From Methanobrevibacter_A acididurans (GTDB lineage: Archaea; Methanobacteriota; Methanobacteria; Methanobacteriales; Methanobacteriaceae), in assembly GCF_046197875.1 (NCBI RefSeq), contig NZ_CP166991.1, positions 620,001 to 684,000 of the forward strand: 64,000 bases of DNA, in the 5' to 3' direction. The notes beneath the pieces were generated by a model that saw nothing but the letters and a program-made list of their open reading frames with translations, had not been told where the DNA came from and did not search any database. Each line of letters starts with the position of its first letter. Positions within the stretch are counted from its first letter, which is position 1. Shown one piece after another: positions 1 through 9,425 of this stretch. A program made the translations under genes and the position numbers.

Positions 1-7
1 TTTTTAA

Positions 8-1879
8 ATGGATTACGATATAACTGAAGAAGATGAAGAAAAACGATTCGTCCCAGATACAAGTGCAATAATTGAAGGAACAATAAAAAAAATCCTCGAC
101 AATGATGATTTAATTTATCCAGAAATAATTATTCCTGAAGCTGTAATAGCGGAATTAGAACACCAAGCAAACAATAGTAGACCAACAGGATTCACAGGAT
201 TAAATAATTTAAAAGAATTACAAAAATTAGCTCAAAATCAATATTTAAATATTCATTTTACAGGAAGAAGACCTAATACTTCTGAAATTATAGATGCCAG
301 AAAAGGGGAAGTTGATGCACTTATAAGGGATGTTGCACGTGATGAAAATGCAATACTTGTTACAAGTGATAAAGTTCAAGCCGAAACTGCAGAAGCACAA
401 GGTTTAAATGTAATTTATAATGCTCAAAAATATCATGGAGATAAAGATCTTAAAATTATGGAATTTTTCACTGCAGATACAATGAGTGTTCATTTAAAAG
501 AAAATGTTCCTGCTTTTGCTAAGAAAGGAACACCTGGACATATTGAACTTGTACAAATTTCAGAAAATAAGATTTCATATAATGATTTAGAAAACTTTGC
601 TGAAGAAATTCTTGAAAAGGCAAGTAATGATAAAAGAACATATTTAGAAGCTGATTTGAAGGGAGCTATTGTAGTTCAATCTAAAGATTTAAGAATTAGT
701 ATCACTCGCCCACCTTTCAGTGAAGCAATGGAAATAACTGCTGTTAGACCTGTTGCTGAAGTATCACTTGAAGATTATAATATAAGTGAAGATTTACTTA
801 ATCGTATTAGTCAAGGTGATCATGGTATTTTAATTAGTGGGTCTCCAGGTGCAGGTAAAAGTACTTTTGCACAAGCTTTAGCTACTTATTTTAGTCAGAA
901 TATGAGTAAAGTTGTTAAAACTATGGAATCTCCTCGTGATTTACAAGTTCCCGATGAAATTACTCAATATTCTCCTTTAGAGGGGGATATGGAGAAAACA
1001 GCTGATATTCTTTTACTTGTACGTCCTGATGTAACAATATATGATGAGTTACGTAAAAGTTATGATTTTCAAATTTTTGCAGATATGAGACTTGCAGGTG
1101 TGGGGATGGTTGGTGTGGTTCATGCTACTAAACCTATAGATGCTATTCAAAGAATAACTAATCGTGTTGAATTAGGTGTTATTCCAAGTATTGTTGATAC
1201 AACTATTTTTATAGATGAAGGCCATATTAGTAGTGTTTATGAAACTCGAATGACTGTTAAAGTACCAAGTGGTATGCAAGAACAAGATTTAGCTAGACCA
1301 GTTATAGAAGTTAGAGATTTATTAACTGGTGATTTAAAGAATGAGATTTATACTTATGGGGAACAAACTATTGTTATAGATGTGGAACAAGTAGGTAAAA
1401 AAGGTTCTGAGGAAGATGAATCTAGTAGTGTTGAACGTATAGCTGAAAAACAAATTATTAGGGATGTTAAAAAGGTTATTCCAGGAGCACAAATTGAAGC
1501 TAAAATTATTTCACCTAATAGGGTAAGAGTTTCAGTTCCGAATGAGTATCGTCCTAAAATTATTGGACGTGGCGGTAAACGTATTGATGAATTAGAACGT
1601 AAAATCGGTATTGGTATAAGTATTGAAACTTTAAATGAAGGTCCTGATGATGATTTAAGAATACCTTGTCAAGTTAATAAGAAAGGTGTTAATTTAGAAT
1701 TCCCAAAAGATAGTACTGGTTCTAGTTTTGATATTTTTGTAGGTGATGACTATTTATTCACTGCTACTGTTGGTAAAAGTGGTTTAATACGTTTACGTCG
1801 TGGTTTGGAGTTAACAGATATCTTATTAGATGCTATTGATGAGAATATTGGAATTTTTGCAAGAAGAAGAAATGATTAA
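8..1879 (+). CDS. PIN domain / ATPase / KH domain protein (archaeal PINc-VapC family ATPase)
   Basis: 623 residues with three modules. An N-terminal PIN nuclease-like domain (about residues 14-140) shows the expected acidic residues in VPDTS, EVDALI and LVTSDK. A PilT/GspE-like ATPase core follows, with Walker A GSPGAGKST at about 277-285 and an acidic DE pair in TIYDELR near 345. A KH RNA-binding domain with the loop IIGRGGKRID lies near 512-545. This combination is a conserved archaeal family, presumably an RNA-handling ATPase; its substrate is not known to me. Only seven bases precede the ATG, so no upstream signal can be judged. The next gene starts 14 bases downstream and is probably cotranscribed. 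Confidence 0.9.
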   Translation: MDYDITEEDEEKRFVPDTSAIIEGTIKKILDNDDLIYPEIIIPEAVIAELEHQANNSRPTGFTGLNNLKELQKLAQNQYLNIHFTGRRPNTSEIIDARKGEVDALIRDVARDENAILVTSDKVQAETAEAQGLNVIYNAQKYHGDKDLKIMEFFTADTMSVHLKENVPAFAKKGTPGHIELVQISENKISYNDLENFAEEILEKASNDKRTYLEADLKGAIVVQSKDLRISITRPPFSEAMEITAVRPVAEVSLEDYNISEDLLNRISQGDHGILISGSPGAGKSTFAQALATYFSQNMSKVVKTMESPRDLQVPDEITQYSPLEGDMEKTADILLLVRPDVTIYDELRKSYDFQIFADMRLAGVGMVGVVHATKPIDAIQRITNRVELGVIPSIVDTTIFIDEGHISSVYETRMTVKVPSGMQEQDLARPVIEVRDLLTGDLKNEIYTYGEQTIVIDVEQVGKKGSEEDESSSVERIAEKQIIRDVKKVIPGAQIEAKIISPNRVRVSVPNEYRPKIIGRGGKRIDELERKIGIGISIETLNEGPDDDLRIPCQVNKKGVNLEFPKDSTGSSFDIFVGDDYLFTATVGKSGLIRLRRGLELTDILLDAIDENIGIFARRRND

Positions 1880-1893
1880 ATAAAGGTTTTATT

Positions 1894-2640
1894 ATGAATA
1901 TTGGAGCATCAACTTTAGCAAGCACTGATTTAGAAAAGTTTTTGGATTATTGTGTGGATTTAGATTTGGACTTTGTGGAGCTTGTTAAATCTTATCCTAA
2001 TCATGATTTGGATTTTGATTTATTAAACTCTTATGATTTTACTTATAGTGTTCATAGTCCCCTTATTGATATGAATATTTGCAGTTTAACACGCAGTATT
2101 AGAGAAGCTAGTATGCAGGAATTAAAAGATAGTATTGATGATGCTGCTCGTTTAGGTGCTAGAAATGTTGTTATTCATCCAGGTAAGGTTTCTTTTTTGG
2201 GTCAACCTTATGAAGATCATATTTATGATATTTGTGTTGATTCTTTTAAGGAAATTCATTATTATAGTTCTGGTACTGGGGTTATGCCTTTAATTGAGAA
2301 TATGCCCCTTATTCCTGGTTTTATGTATACTGATATTAATAGGTTAAATTCTACACTTGATAATTTAGATATGTTTATGACTTTTGATATTGGTCATGCT
2401 TACACTGCAGGTTTTAGTGAAAATGAAATGTATTTTCCAAGAATTAAACACATACATTTGCATGATAATAATGGTGATGATGATTCACACTTGCCATTAG
2501 GTGAAGGCAGTATAGATTTAAAACAGGTATTATATCTTCTTGATGAAAAAAATTATAAGGGCACCTACATTATAGAAGCAAATAATCCTGAATCATTAAA
2601 GATTAGTTTAGAATACTTAAAAAATAATAATTTCATTTAA
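1894..2640 (+). CDS. Sugar phosphate isomerase/epimerase-like TIM barrel protein (AP endonuclease 2 fold)
   Basis: 248 residues of the xylose isomerase-like TIM-barrel superfamily. Likely metal ligands sit at strand ends: His in VVIHPGK, Glu in LIENMP, Asp and His in TFDIGHAY, two His in HIHLHDNN and Glu in YIIEANN. This ligand order matches Xyl_isom-like proteins and endonuclease IV; without a close relative, sugar isomerase and AP endonuclease cannot be told apart. An AAAGG motif precedes the ATG. It follows the PIN-ATPase gene after 14 bases, which suggests one operon. Confidence 0.78.
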   Translation: MNIGASTLASTDLEKFLDYCVDLDLDFVELVKSYPNHDLDFDLLNSYDFTYSVHSPLIDMNICSLTRSIREASMQELKDSIDDAARLGARNVVIHPGKVSFLGQPYEDHIYDICVDSFKEIHYYSSGTGVMPLIENMPLIPGFMYTDINRLNSTLDNLDMFMTFDIGHAYTAGFSENEMYFPRIKHIHLHDNNGDDDSHLPLGEGSIDLKQVLYLLDEKNYKGTYIIEANNPESLKISLEYLKNNNFI

Positions 2641-2781
2641 TCTATATTCTTTTTTTATAAATCTTTTTTTATTTTTCAAATGCTCTTGGAAAATTCATAT
2701 TTAAATAATAATTTAATATTATTAATTAGACCTGGAAAACAAAAATTTAAAATTATTTTTTTAAGGAGGTAAAATCAAAAC

Positions 2782-3870
2782 ATGATTCAAAATAAAACAT
2801 TCCGCAATGACATTAATATTGAAATAGATCCAGTAATAATAAACACCCAAATAGAAGAAATCAAAGAATTAAATGAAGATTTCTATAAAGAATATAGTGA
2901 AATATATAATGAATACACTGGATTAATAATAAAATTAGATGAATCAAGTAATGATTTAACAGATTTCATTAATAATCAAATCCTTCAAAACTTAGAAAAA
3001 TCACTAGATATTTGTGAATTATCAATAAAAATCTTACAACATAAATCTCAAGATACTTACATAAGTGTAGCAAATATTATAAAAAATTATAATTTAAAAA
3101 TTCCAGGTAATGAAAATGAAACACTATGTGAAACAATAGCGAATTTTATTTCCTTTAAAAACGATTTAAATTACTATAATAATCAACTCATCATATGGAA
3201 TGATACATTAAATAATCCCACAAGTAAAGAAGAAAATAGTGAAGTGAAAAAATTAAGGAAAAAAGTAAACTATCATTTCACAAATCAAATTTTATTTAAT
3301 AAAGAGTACTTATCAAACATTTTGCTCTTTTTTGATGAAATATTAAGTATGAGTGAAAAAAATAATAAATTATTAAATTCTGCTATTGATTGTAAATCAT
3401 TAAAATCTTACTTAAAATATACTAATATTCAAATTACAAATAAGCAGAAAAACTTATTCAGTGGATTTGATGACTTATCTGATTATATAAATAATATGGA
3501 AAATGAATCTAATCCTGAAGATGCCCTAGATTATATTGTTGATATTATAAAAAACAATATTGATTGGCCTTTCATATTCCAATTCATGATAAGTAAAATT
3601 AATTCAACAATAAACAAGCATGGTTTTGATTACTTAAATGAAAATTTTAATAATTTTTCTAACAATCAAATAGCATACTTAAACCAAATATTAAACCGTT
3701 TCATAATTCCTCATCAAGATGAAATAAGTAGAATTTTAAAATCATTAACAAAAAATTCACAAGCTAATCAAAAACATAAATCTGAAATAATATCATTAAT
3801 AGATATTTATAATGACAGATTGGATAATATTGTATTTGATATTAAGCGTTTCATAATGAAATATCAATAA
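2782..3870 (+). CDS. Hypothetical alpha-helical (coiled-coil) protein
   Basis: 362 residues, rich in Asn, Lys, Glu and Ile, almost entirely predicted helical, with no signal peptide, membrane span or recognisable catalytic motif. A very strong ribosome binding site (AAGGAGGT) lies just upstream and supports the start. The opening residues MIQN are shared with the helical protein encoded at 5486, and both follow with a similar acidic DFY-centred segment, so the two may be distant paralogues (weak, by eye). The gene ends before a long inverted repeat. I do not recognise the family and assign no function. Confidence 0.6.
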   Translation: MIQNKTFRNDINIEIDPVIINTQIEEIKELNEDFYKEYSEIYNEYTGLIIKLDESSNDLTDFINNQILQNLEKSLDICELSIKILQHKSQDTYISVANIIKNYNLKIPGNENETLCETIANFISFKNDLNYYNNQLIIWNDTLNNPTSKEENSEVKKLRKKVNYHFTNQILFNKEYLSNILLFFDEILSMSEKNNKLLNSAIDCKSLKSYLKYTNIQITNKQKNLFSGFDDLSDYINNMENESNPEDALDYIVDIIKNNIDWPFIFQFMISKINSTINKHGFDYLNENFNNFSNNQIAYLNQILNRFIIPHQDEISRILKSLTKNSQANQKHKSEIISLIDIYNDRLDNIVFDIKRFIMKYQ

Positions 3871-3886
3871 ATCATATATCATGCTT

Positions 3887-4000
3887 ATGGGAAGGTTTTA
3901 AATTTAAAAAAATTTTTTAATTCTCACATACCAAACCAAATCCAATAAAATTTTAATAAAAATTTTAAGGAATTAAAAAATAATTTTTAAACCTTCCCAT
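3887..4000. repeat. Long inverted repeat (about 30-bp arms, about 114 bp overall)
   Basis: ATGGGAAGGTTT at 3887-3898 is exactly matched by its reverse complement AAACCTTCCCAT at 3989-4000. The similarity continues inward, imperfectly, through AT-rich sequence ending in TTTTTTAATT (near 3913-3922) and its counterpart AATTAAAAAA (3971-3980). Overall this can form a hairpin of roughly 30 base pairs with a loop of about 50. It lies between two accessory genes transcribed in the same direction. It may be a miniature inverted-repeat element or a large 3' hairpin; no second copy of GGGAAGGTTT was noticed in the window. Confidence 0.6.
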
Positions 4001-4143
4001 ATTACTAACCTATTTATTAAAACTTTTTTTAACATAATCTAACTAAATTTAAAAAATATTTTAACACATTACATTATAAAAATCTTTTTTTATGGATAAA
4101 TATTTATATTAATTCTAATATTATAATAAATAATTATAAATTA

Positions 4144-5457
4144 TTGGGTATGTATTTTATGGTTGATTATTGTTTCACATTTTTAAAAGATAAGTTTCCT
4201 GAAATCGAAAAAATGACAAAGGAGCTTGAATTTAATTTGTATAATCAAAATAGTATGAGTGTTCTTACTATGGGGGGATCTATTGCAGAAAATATTATCA
4301 ATAAAGTCTGTGAATATGAAGATGTTCCTATTAGTGATTTAACTACTCAAGAATCTCGCATAGATTATTTATTTGATAAAAAAGTTTTATCTTCTCGTTT
4401 AACAAAGGATTTTCATGAAATCCGACATCTTCGTAATATGGTAGTTCATCAAGCATATCAAGGTGATATTGATGAAGCATACACAGTACATCATATAATT
4501 TATAATATTATAGAATGGTTTTATAAGAAATATGAAGATCCAGAATATGAAATCCCTGGATATAGTGCAATGTTATATGAAGATAAAAAATATATTCAAC
4601 AATTATATGATGAAGCTTTAGCAGGTGATAAAAAAATTACACCTCCATTATTATGTCCTACTTGTGGATTTGAAGTATCAAAAGAAAATAGGTATTGTCC
4701 GGAATGTGGTGAAAGATTAAAAAATTTGGATATTAATCAGGATGTAGCTAAAAAGATTGAAAATTTCCCTATTACTGAAGAGTTATACTCTGATGAATTA
4801 GAAAAATATCAACTTCAAAAGGAATTAGAAACAAAAAACACTAGATTAATAGATTATCAAAGACGTCGGGATGATCAAATTCATGATTTGAAAAAAAAGC
4901 ATAAAAGACAATTAGATGAATTATATGCTGCTTTAAATAATGTGAATTTAGATTTAACTGATATTACAAAGAAAATTAAATCTTTAGAAAATAAATCTTT
5001 TTTAACTCAGCAGGAGAAAGTTGACTTAAAAGATGCTAATGAAGAGAAAGATTATTTGTTAAATGAACGTAAAATTATTAATAAACGTAAAACTCTTTTG
5101 TTTGAGAAACAACCTTGTGAAATGCAAGATTTAATTGATGATTTGAATTTTGAAAGAGAAACTATTGATCAAATGAATTATCGGGAACAAGAGGAAATAT
5201 TAAATGATATTGCAATTGAAAAGCGCAGATTGCGTAGGGTTCAAAGAAATATTGAAAATGGTTATAAAAGGGAGAAATTTATTATTTGCCCACATTGTGG
5301 TGAAAGAAATACTTTAGATACTGTTTATTGTATTAATTGTGGTAGTATTATTAAACCTAATTTGAAGCCAAGTCATAAGGTTTATTGTACTCAGTGTGGA
5401 CTTTTGCTTGATTCAGATTATGATTATTGTACTTCTTGTGGGCATTGGATGCATTAA
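4144..5457 (+). CDS. DUF4145-like / coiled-coil / triple zinc-ribbon protein
   Basis: 437 residues. The N-terminal 120 residues carry the motif EIRHLRNMVVHQ, typical of DUF4145/HEPN-like helical domains. A zinc ribbon (CPTCG...CPECG, about 170-190) follows, then a long basic/acidic coiled coil (about 205-375), and two further zinc ribbons at the C-terminus (CPHCG...CINCG about 380-400; CTQCG...CTSCG about 413-433). The coordinates use a TTG start; ATG codons at 4150 and 4159 are equally plausible because no clear ribosome binding site is visible. A helical protein gene follows within 30 bases and is likely cotranscribed. DUF4145 occurs in restriction and other defence proteins, but no function can be assigned here. 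Confidence 0.65.
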   Translation: MGMYFMVDYCFTFLKDKFPEIEKMTKELEFNLYNQNSMSVLTMGGSIAENIINKVCEYEDVPISDLTTQESRIDYLFDKKVLSSRLTKDFHEIRHLRNMVVHQAYQGDIDEAYTVHHIIYNIIEWFYKKYEDPEYEIPGYSAMLYEDKKYIQQLYDEALAGDKKITPPLLCPTCGFEVSKENRYCPECGERLKNLDINQDVAKKIENFPITEELYSDELEKYQLQKELETKNTRLIDYQRRRDDQIHDLKKKHKRQLDELYAALNNVNLDLTDITKKIKSLENKSFLTQQEKVDLKDANEEKDYLLNERKIINKRKTLLFEKQPCEMQDLIDDLNFERETIDQMNYREQEEILNDIAIEKRRLRRVQRNIENGYKREKFIICPHCGERNTLDTVYCINCGSIIKPNLKPSHKVYCTQCGLLLDSDYDYCTSCGHWMH

Positions 5458-5485
5458 ATAGGTTAAGGTGGAGTGTGTTATTTTT

Positions 5486-6562
5486 TTGATTCAAAATAAT
5501 GATTTAGATTCTGAAACTAGTGATGAATTTATGGATGAGTATAAAAGTGTACATCAAGATTTTTATGATAATTATTTACAAATTATTGAATCTTTTGATG
5601 ATGATTTAATTTATTCCTTAGAAGAAGCTTTTGAAGAAAACGATTTAAAAAGGGTAGACAGTATACATGAAATTTTATTAAATACTTTAAAAGAATTAAG
5701 CAATTATTTAAATAAAAGTGGGCCTTTATTAAATGAGGAGAATAATAAATTATATGAAAATTTTAACAAGGTATTTCAAATTATTAACATTGAAAACCCT
5801 AACACTTCAGAGTTCAATAGTTTCATTGCAGAAGTATTTCTCTTACCTGAAGTATACTTATCTACAATTGAATTAATAAGTCACAGTCAATATAACATAT
5901 TTAACAAGATAATATTATTACCTGTAATAAATGAAAATATAGAAAAACAGTCTGTTGAATTATTAACATCTTATGAAAAATTCCAAAAAATTTTAAATAG
6001 ATTCTTAGAAAAAATGGTTACAATTAAAAATCAAACACAAACATTAATTAAAAACACAAATAATAAAACTTTACAAATTACCATAGATTCAACACACTTA
6101 ATAAGTAATCTAGAAAATATAGAAGACTATTTTGATGATTATTTCATTACTATAAAAGAAAAAGTGAATGAAATACCAAAATATGATTCAAAAATAAGTT
6201 ATGGATTAGATCTTGATTATATTTTAATAAAAGACAATGTTTTAAAAGAATATATAATAGATAACAATGAATGGATAGAAGATTATAAAAATTTTTTAGA
6301 GGAGTATACTAATTATAAAGAAAATTATTCACAATTACTCATAATTGAAAGTATAGGGTATGATTTTATACCACGGATCAATTTTTGGATAAATGATAAA
6401 AATAAGCACATAATTGAATATTGTGAAATTTTAGAAAAATATGAAAAGAATATAAAAAAATTTTATCAACAAAGCAAGGAAAAAGAAGAATTAACTGAAA
6501 TTAGTTTAAATAAACACTTAAAAAATTTAAATTATTTAATAAAGGATATAAATAATGATTAA
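5486..6562 (+). CDS. Hypothetical alpha-helical protein, possible paralogue of the 2782 gene product
   Basis: About 358 residues, acidic and helical throughout, without membrane spans or known motifs. I chose the TTG at 5486 because the purine-rich AAGGTGGAG (5465-5473) then acts as a ribosome binding site and because the product begins MIQN, as does the helical protein encoded at 2782. A GTG at 5468, inside that binding site, would add six residues. The gene follows the zinc-ribbon gene closely and ends 2 bases from the convergent coiled-coil gene at 6565. Function unknown. Confidence 0.55.
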   Translation: MIQNNDLDSETSDEFMDEYKSVHQDFYDNYLQIIESFDDDLIYSLEEAFEENDLKRVDSIHEILLNTLKELSNYLNKSGPLLNEENNKLYENFNKVFQIINIENPNTSEFNSFIAEVFLLPEVYLSTIELISHSQYNIFNKIILLPVINENIEKQSVELLTSYEKFQKILNRFLEKMVTIKNQTQTLIKNTNNKTLQITIDSTHLISNLENIEDYFDDYFITIKEKVNEIPKYDSKISYGLDLDYILIKDNVLKEYIIDNNEWIEDYKNFLEEYTNYKENYSQLLIIESIGYDFIPRINFWINDKNKHIIEYCEILEKYEKNIKKFYQQSKEKEELTEISLNKHLKNLNYLIKDINND

Positions 6563-6564
6563 TA

Positions 6565-7137
6565 TTATTTTTCAAATTTATCAATTATTTTCCTATAATT
6601 CTCATTTTGAAGTTCTAAACTAATCATATTTGTCTTATTAGCTTTAATAATGTGTTCTTTACTTTCAATTAACTCTTTTATATTTTCATCTTGTTTATTA
6701 ATAATCTTATCCTTTTGCTCAAGAAGCCCTTCATAAGTTTTACTAATCTTTCGTAATTGAGTTTCTAAATTAACAGTATTATTTTCTATTTGGACCTTAT
6801 AATCATCAATTAAACTTCTTAAATATTTAACTTGATCTTGTTTATCCTCAATAATTTCAACTTTTTCATTAATCTTAACTTGTAAATCATCTAACTCTTT
6901 AAGTTTAGCTTTCTCATTATTCACTTCACTACTTAATTTTAATTCCATTTTTTGTTTTTCAAATTTAAACTTAGCAATATGGGAATTCAAAGCACTAATC
7001 TTATCATCTTTTTGACTTAGACTCATATTTAACTCATCTATTTCCCCATCTTTCAATTCAATAATACCTTCTAAGTCTTGAATCTTCTTTTTATTATAAT
7101 TATTTTTGTTATGATTCTGATTACTTGGTTTACTCAT
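6565..7137 (-). CDS. Hypothetical coiled-coil protein
   Basis: 190 residues. After a short Asn/Lys-rich head (residues 1-18), the rest is a continuous heptad-like coiled coil rich in Lys, Glu, Leu and Ile, without cysteines, membrane spans or catalytic motifs. An AGGGA motif precedes the ATG on the minus strand. It converges on the helical-protein gene with a 2-base gap. It is the fourth coiled-coil-rich product within about 4.4 kb, which suggests that this patch encodes a structural or scaffold assembly, but this is inference only. Confidence 0.6.
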   Translation of the reverse strand: MSKPSNQNHNKNNYNKKKIQDLEGIIELKDGEIDELNMSLSQKDDKISALNSHIAKFKFEKQKMELKLSSEVNNEKAKLKELDDLQVKINEKVEIIEDKQDQVKYLRSLIDDYKVQIENNTVNLETQLRKISKTYEGLLEQKDKIINKQDENIKELIESKEHIIKANKTNMISLELQNENYRKIIDKFEK

Positions 7138-7392
7138 ACTTTTAATCCCTAAAATAATATTTACTATTAAAACTTTTATTTTTATATAGCTACTAATTAT
7201 TATTTTTTCAATATAATAATAATTTTTCCCTAATTTTTTTATATTTAATTGGTCTTTTATTTTCCTATTTTTTGGTTAAAATTTTTTATAAAAATTTATA
7301 TATTCTTATAAAAAAAGTATAATTACTATAAAATTTTTTTAAAAAAAAGAATAAATTGTTTTTAAATTATATTTAGAGGGAGTGATTTTTTC

Positions 7393-8049
7393 ATGGAATT
7401 TAATAAACTAATTTTGTTATGTGTATGTGTAGTAGCAATTGTAGTAATTTCTTGTGCATCTATATGGGCTTTATCTTCTGGAGTTGAAACCAATCTTGTG
7501 GCATCTGCCACTACTATTAATCAAGGAGAAAATTTCACAGTAACATTATCTGATAATGAGGGCAATAAATTAACAAATAAAAATGTTAGTTTAACTATAA
7601 ATAATTCTAATAATCAATCTAAAGAATACAATCTTACAACAGATAATAATGGAATGGTATCTTTACCTATAAATTTACCTTCAGGAAATTATTCTATACT
7701 ATCAAAATTTAATGGTGTTGATGGATATAAAAGTTCCACTCTTTCACAAGATTTGATTGTTACTAGTTTAATTTCACAAGGAACTAAATCCAGTAACAGT
7801 GATAGTTCTATTTCAAGTAGTTCAAATGGGCCTGAAACTTTTGGAGTGTGTGTATATTGTGGTAAGGTAGTTCCTGGAAAATGGGGTAGAATATGTTGTG
7901 ATAGTTGTCAAAAAGCTCGTGATTCAGGGGACATGTCACAAATTCAACATACTGATGAATCTAAAGCATATATTGATCCAAATGGAAGAGTTAGTGGGGA
8001 TGGTGATCATAGTGATGTTTATCACAATTATAGGTATGATAATCTTTAA
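7393..8049 (+). CDS. Membrane-anchored Ig-like domain protein with C-terminal zinc-finger-like segment
   Basis: 218 residues. An N-terminal hydrophobic segment (about 5-28) acts as a signal peptide or anchor. An Ig-like module (about 32-122) has the conserved TTDNNG and LPINLPSGNY motifs also seen in the large adhesin-like proteins of this window. After a Ser-rich linker (about 130-147), the C-terminus carries CVYCG followed by CCDSC, a treble-clef or zinc-ribbon-like Cys4 arrangement, then an acidic His-rich tail. GGGAGTGAT just upstream supports the start. The joining of an extracytoplasmic Ig module to a Cys4 metal site is unusual. It may bind a metal or a cell-surface partner; function unknown. 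Confidence 0.65.
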   Translation: MEFNKLILLCVCVVAIVVISCASIWALSSGVETNLVASATTINQGENFTVTLSDNEGNKLTNKNVSLTINNSNNQSKEYNLTTDNNGMVSLPINLPSGNYSILSKFNGVDGYKSSTLSQDLIVTSLISQGTKSSNSDSSISSSSNGPETFGVCVYCGKVVPGKWGRICCDSCQKARDSGDMSQIQHTDESKAYIDPNGRVSGDGDHSDVYHNYRYDNL

Positions 8050-8101
8050 TTAAAAATTATTTTTTTATCTAACCTTTTTTTACTTTTCTTATTTTTTTTT
8101 A

Positions 8102-9421
8102 TTAAGATAAACTTGTTTCTGCATGATGTTTAAGAATATTTCCACTAACAGATTGAGAAATACTTACATTTTGATTAATTAAACTAATAGGTAATAAAGC
8201 ATTATCAAAACGATCATTTTTCAATTTATCTAAATTGTTTAAAATTATATCAATATTTTTAAAATCATTTTTACAAGGTTTGCTTAAACGATGATTTGAA
8301 GGTATATCTAATACAAAAACCTTACTTTTAGTTGATTTATAAATAATTTTATTACTATAATATGTAGTACTACCATACGGTTGGTTAATATTTTCTTCAC
8401 CAAATATTATGTATTTGTAAATATACTCATTATCTGGTATGATATAAGTTCCAGGTTCTAATAATTGACTTACTTCATGTGCATGGTCTACAAACTCTCC
8501 ACTTTTTTCCACACCTACTAGAAACAAATCACAAGTATGTTCTAAGTAATCTACGAGTTCTCTCATCGGTTTGCTCATATTACTTGTAACACCAAAAAAT
8601 GCTAAAGGTCCATCTTTAATAAATAATGATTCTTTAAGTAAACTTGGAGCAACATCCATAAGAATGTGAATGTAATGAATTATAAGGAATTGTTCTAAAG
8701 TATTCATTAAATAACTACTTATTCCTTTTGCTAAGTTTTCACTAATTAATTCATGTAATCGGAAAACATCAGTTAAATAAATCTTTTCATGACAATGTGG
8801 ACATTGGAATGTGTAATTTTTCATATTGTGTTTATAGAGTATTACAGGTTTACCACATTCCGGACAAGAACTTAGGAGGTATGTCATTTTTTCAGGTTTA
8901 CGATATTCTCTATAAACAAACCAAGATAATGTTTCCATTAGAGTTTTTTGGATTTTAGTTTTTTTGAAATGATTATATAAAAAGTATCTGATACTGTTTT
9001 TAAGATTTTTTTGTGTTTTACTTTTAATATTTTTTGTAGGGATACTGAAATTATATGCATCAATATTATGTAATTTTCCAATATCTAATTTTCCTATAAA
9101 CTCTTTATCTTCTAATTTAAATAAGTCATTTAATTGGAAATAGTTCACACCATACCTGTAGAATGCTACAGTACTTGAGGGAAATTCTTTACCTATCATT
9201 ACTTCATTATATCCTCCATCAAATGCTAATACTTTTCTTATAGGATTTTTTTCAATTTTTTTGGCAGTGTAAGTATTCATGTTGCCTATTAAGTCTTCTG
9301 TTGCATGTTTTGGATAGTAACAATCTTTTAATAATTCTTTTATATCTTCATCTAAAATTAATGGTGTTTGTGATGATTGACTTGCGAATTCTGCTGGTTT
9401 TAATCCTTCGGAATAACTCAT
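8102..9421 (-). CDS. nurA: NurA-family nuclease with inserted zinc ribbon
   Basis: 439 residues from the chosen start. The N-terminal AFDGG (near Asp68) matches the first NurA metal-binding motif. KDGPLAFFG (near 268) and VGVEKSG (near 304) match the later NurA core motifs. Between them lies a Cys4 zinc ribbon (CPECG...CPHCH, about 182-212) that is not part of the minimal NurA fold. NurA is the 5'-3' nuclease partner of the HerA translocase in archaeal DNA end resection. The ATG at 9421 is preferred to the one at 9445 because GGAGGATG, which also contains the HerA stop codon, lies at ideal spacing before it. It is directly downstream of herA. Confidence 0.85.
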   Translation of the reverse strand: MSYSEGLKPAEFASQSSQTPLILDEDIKELLKDCYYPKHATEDLIGNMNTYTAKKIEKNPIRKVLAFDGGYNEVMIGKEFPSSTVAFYRYGVNYFQLNDLFKLEDKEFIGKLDIGKLHNIDAYNFSIPTKNIKSKTQKNLKNSIRYFLYNHFKKTKIQKTLMETLSWFVYREYRKPEKMTYLLSSCPECGKPVILYKHNMKNYTFQCPHCHEKIYLTDVFRLHELISENLAKGISSYLMNTLEQFLIIHYIHILMDVAPSLLKESLFIKDGPLAFFGVTSNMSKPMRELVDYLEHTCDLFLVGVEKSGEFVDHAHEVSQLLEPGTYIIPDNEYIYKYIIFGEENINQPYGSTTYYSNKIIYKSTKSKVFVLDIPSNHRLSKPCKNDFKNIDIILNNLDKLKNDRFDNALLPISLINQNVSISQSVSGNILKHHAETSLS

Positions 9422-9425
9422 TTTT

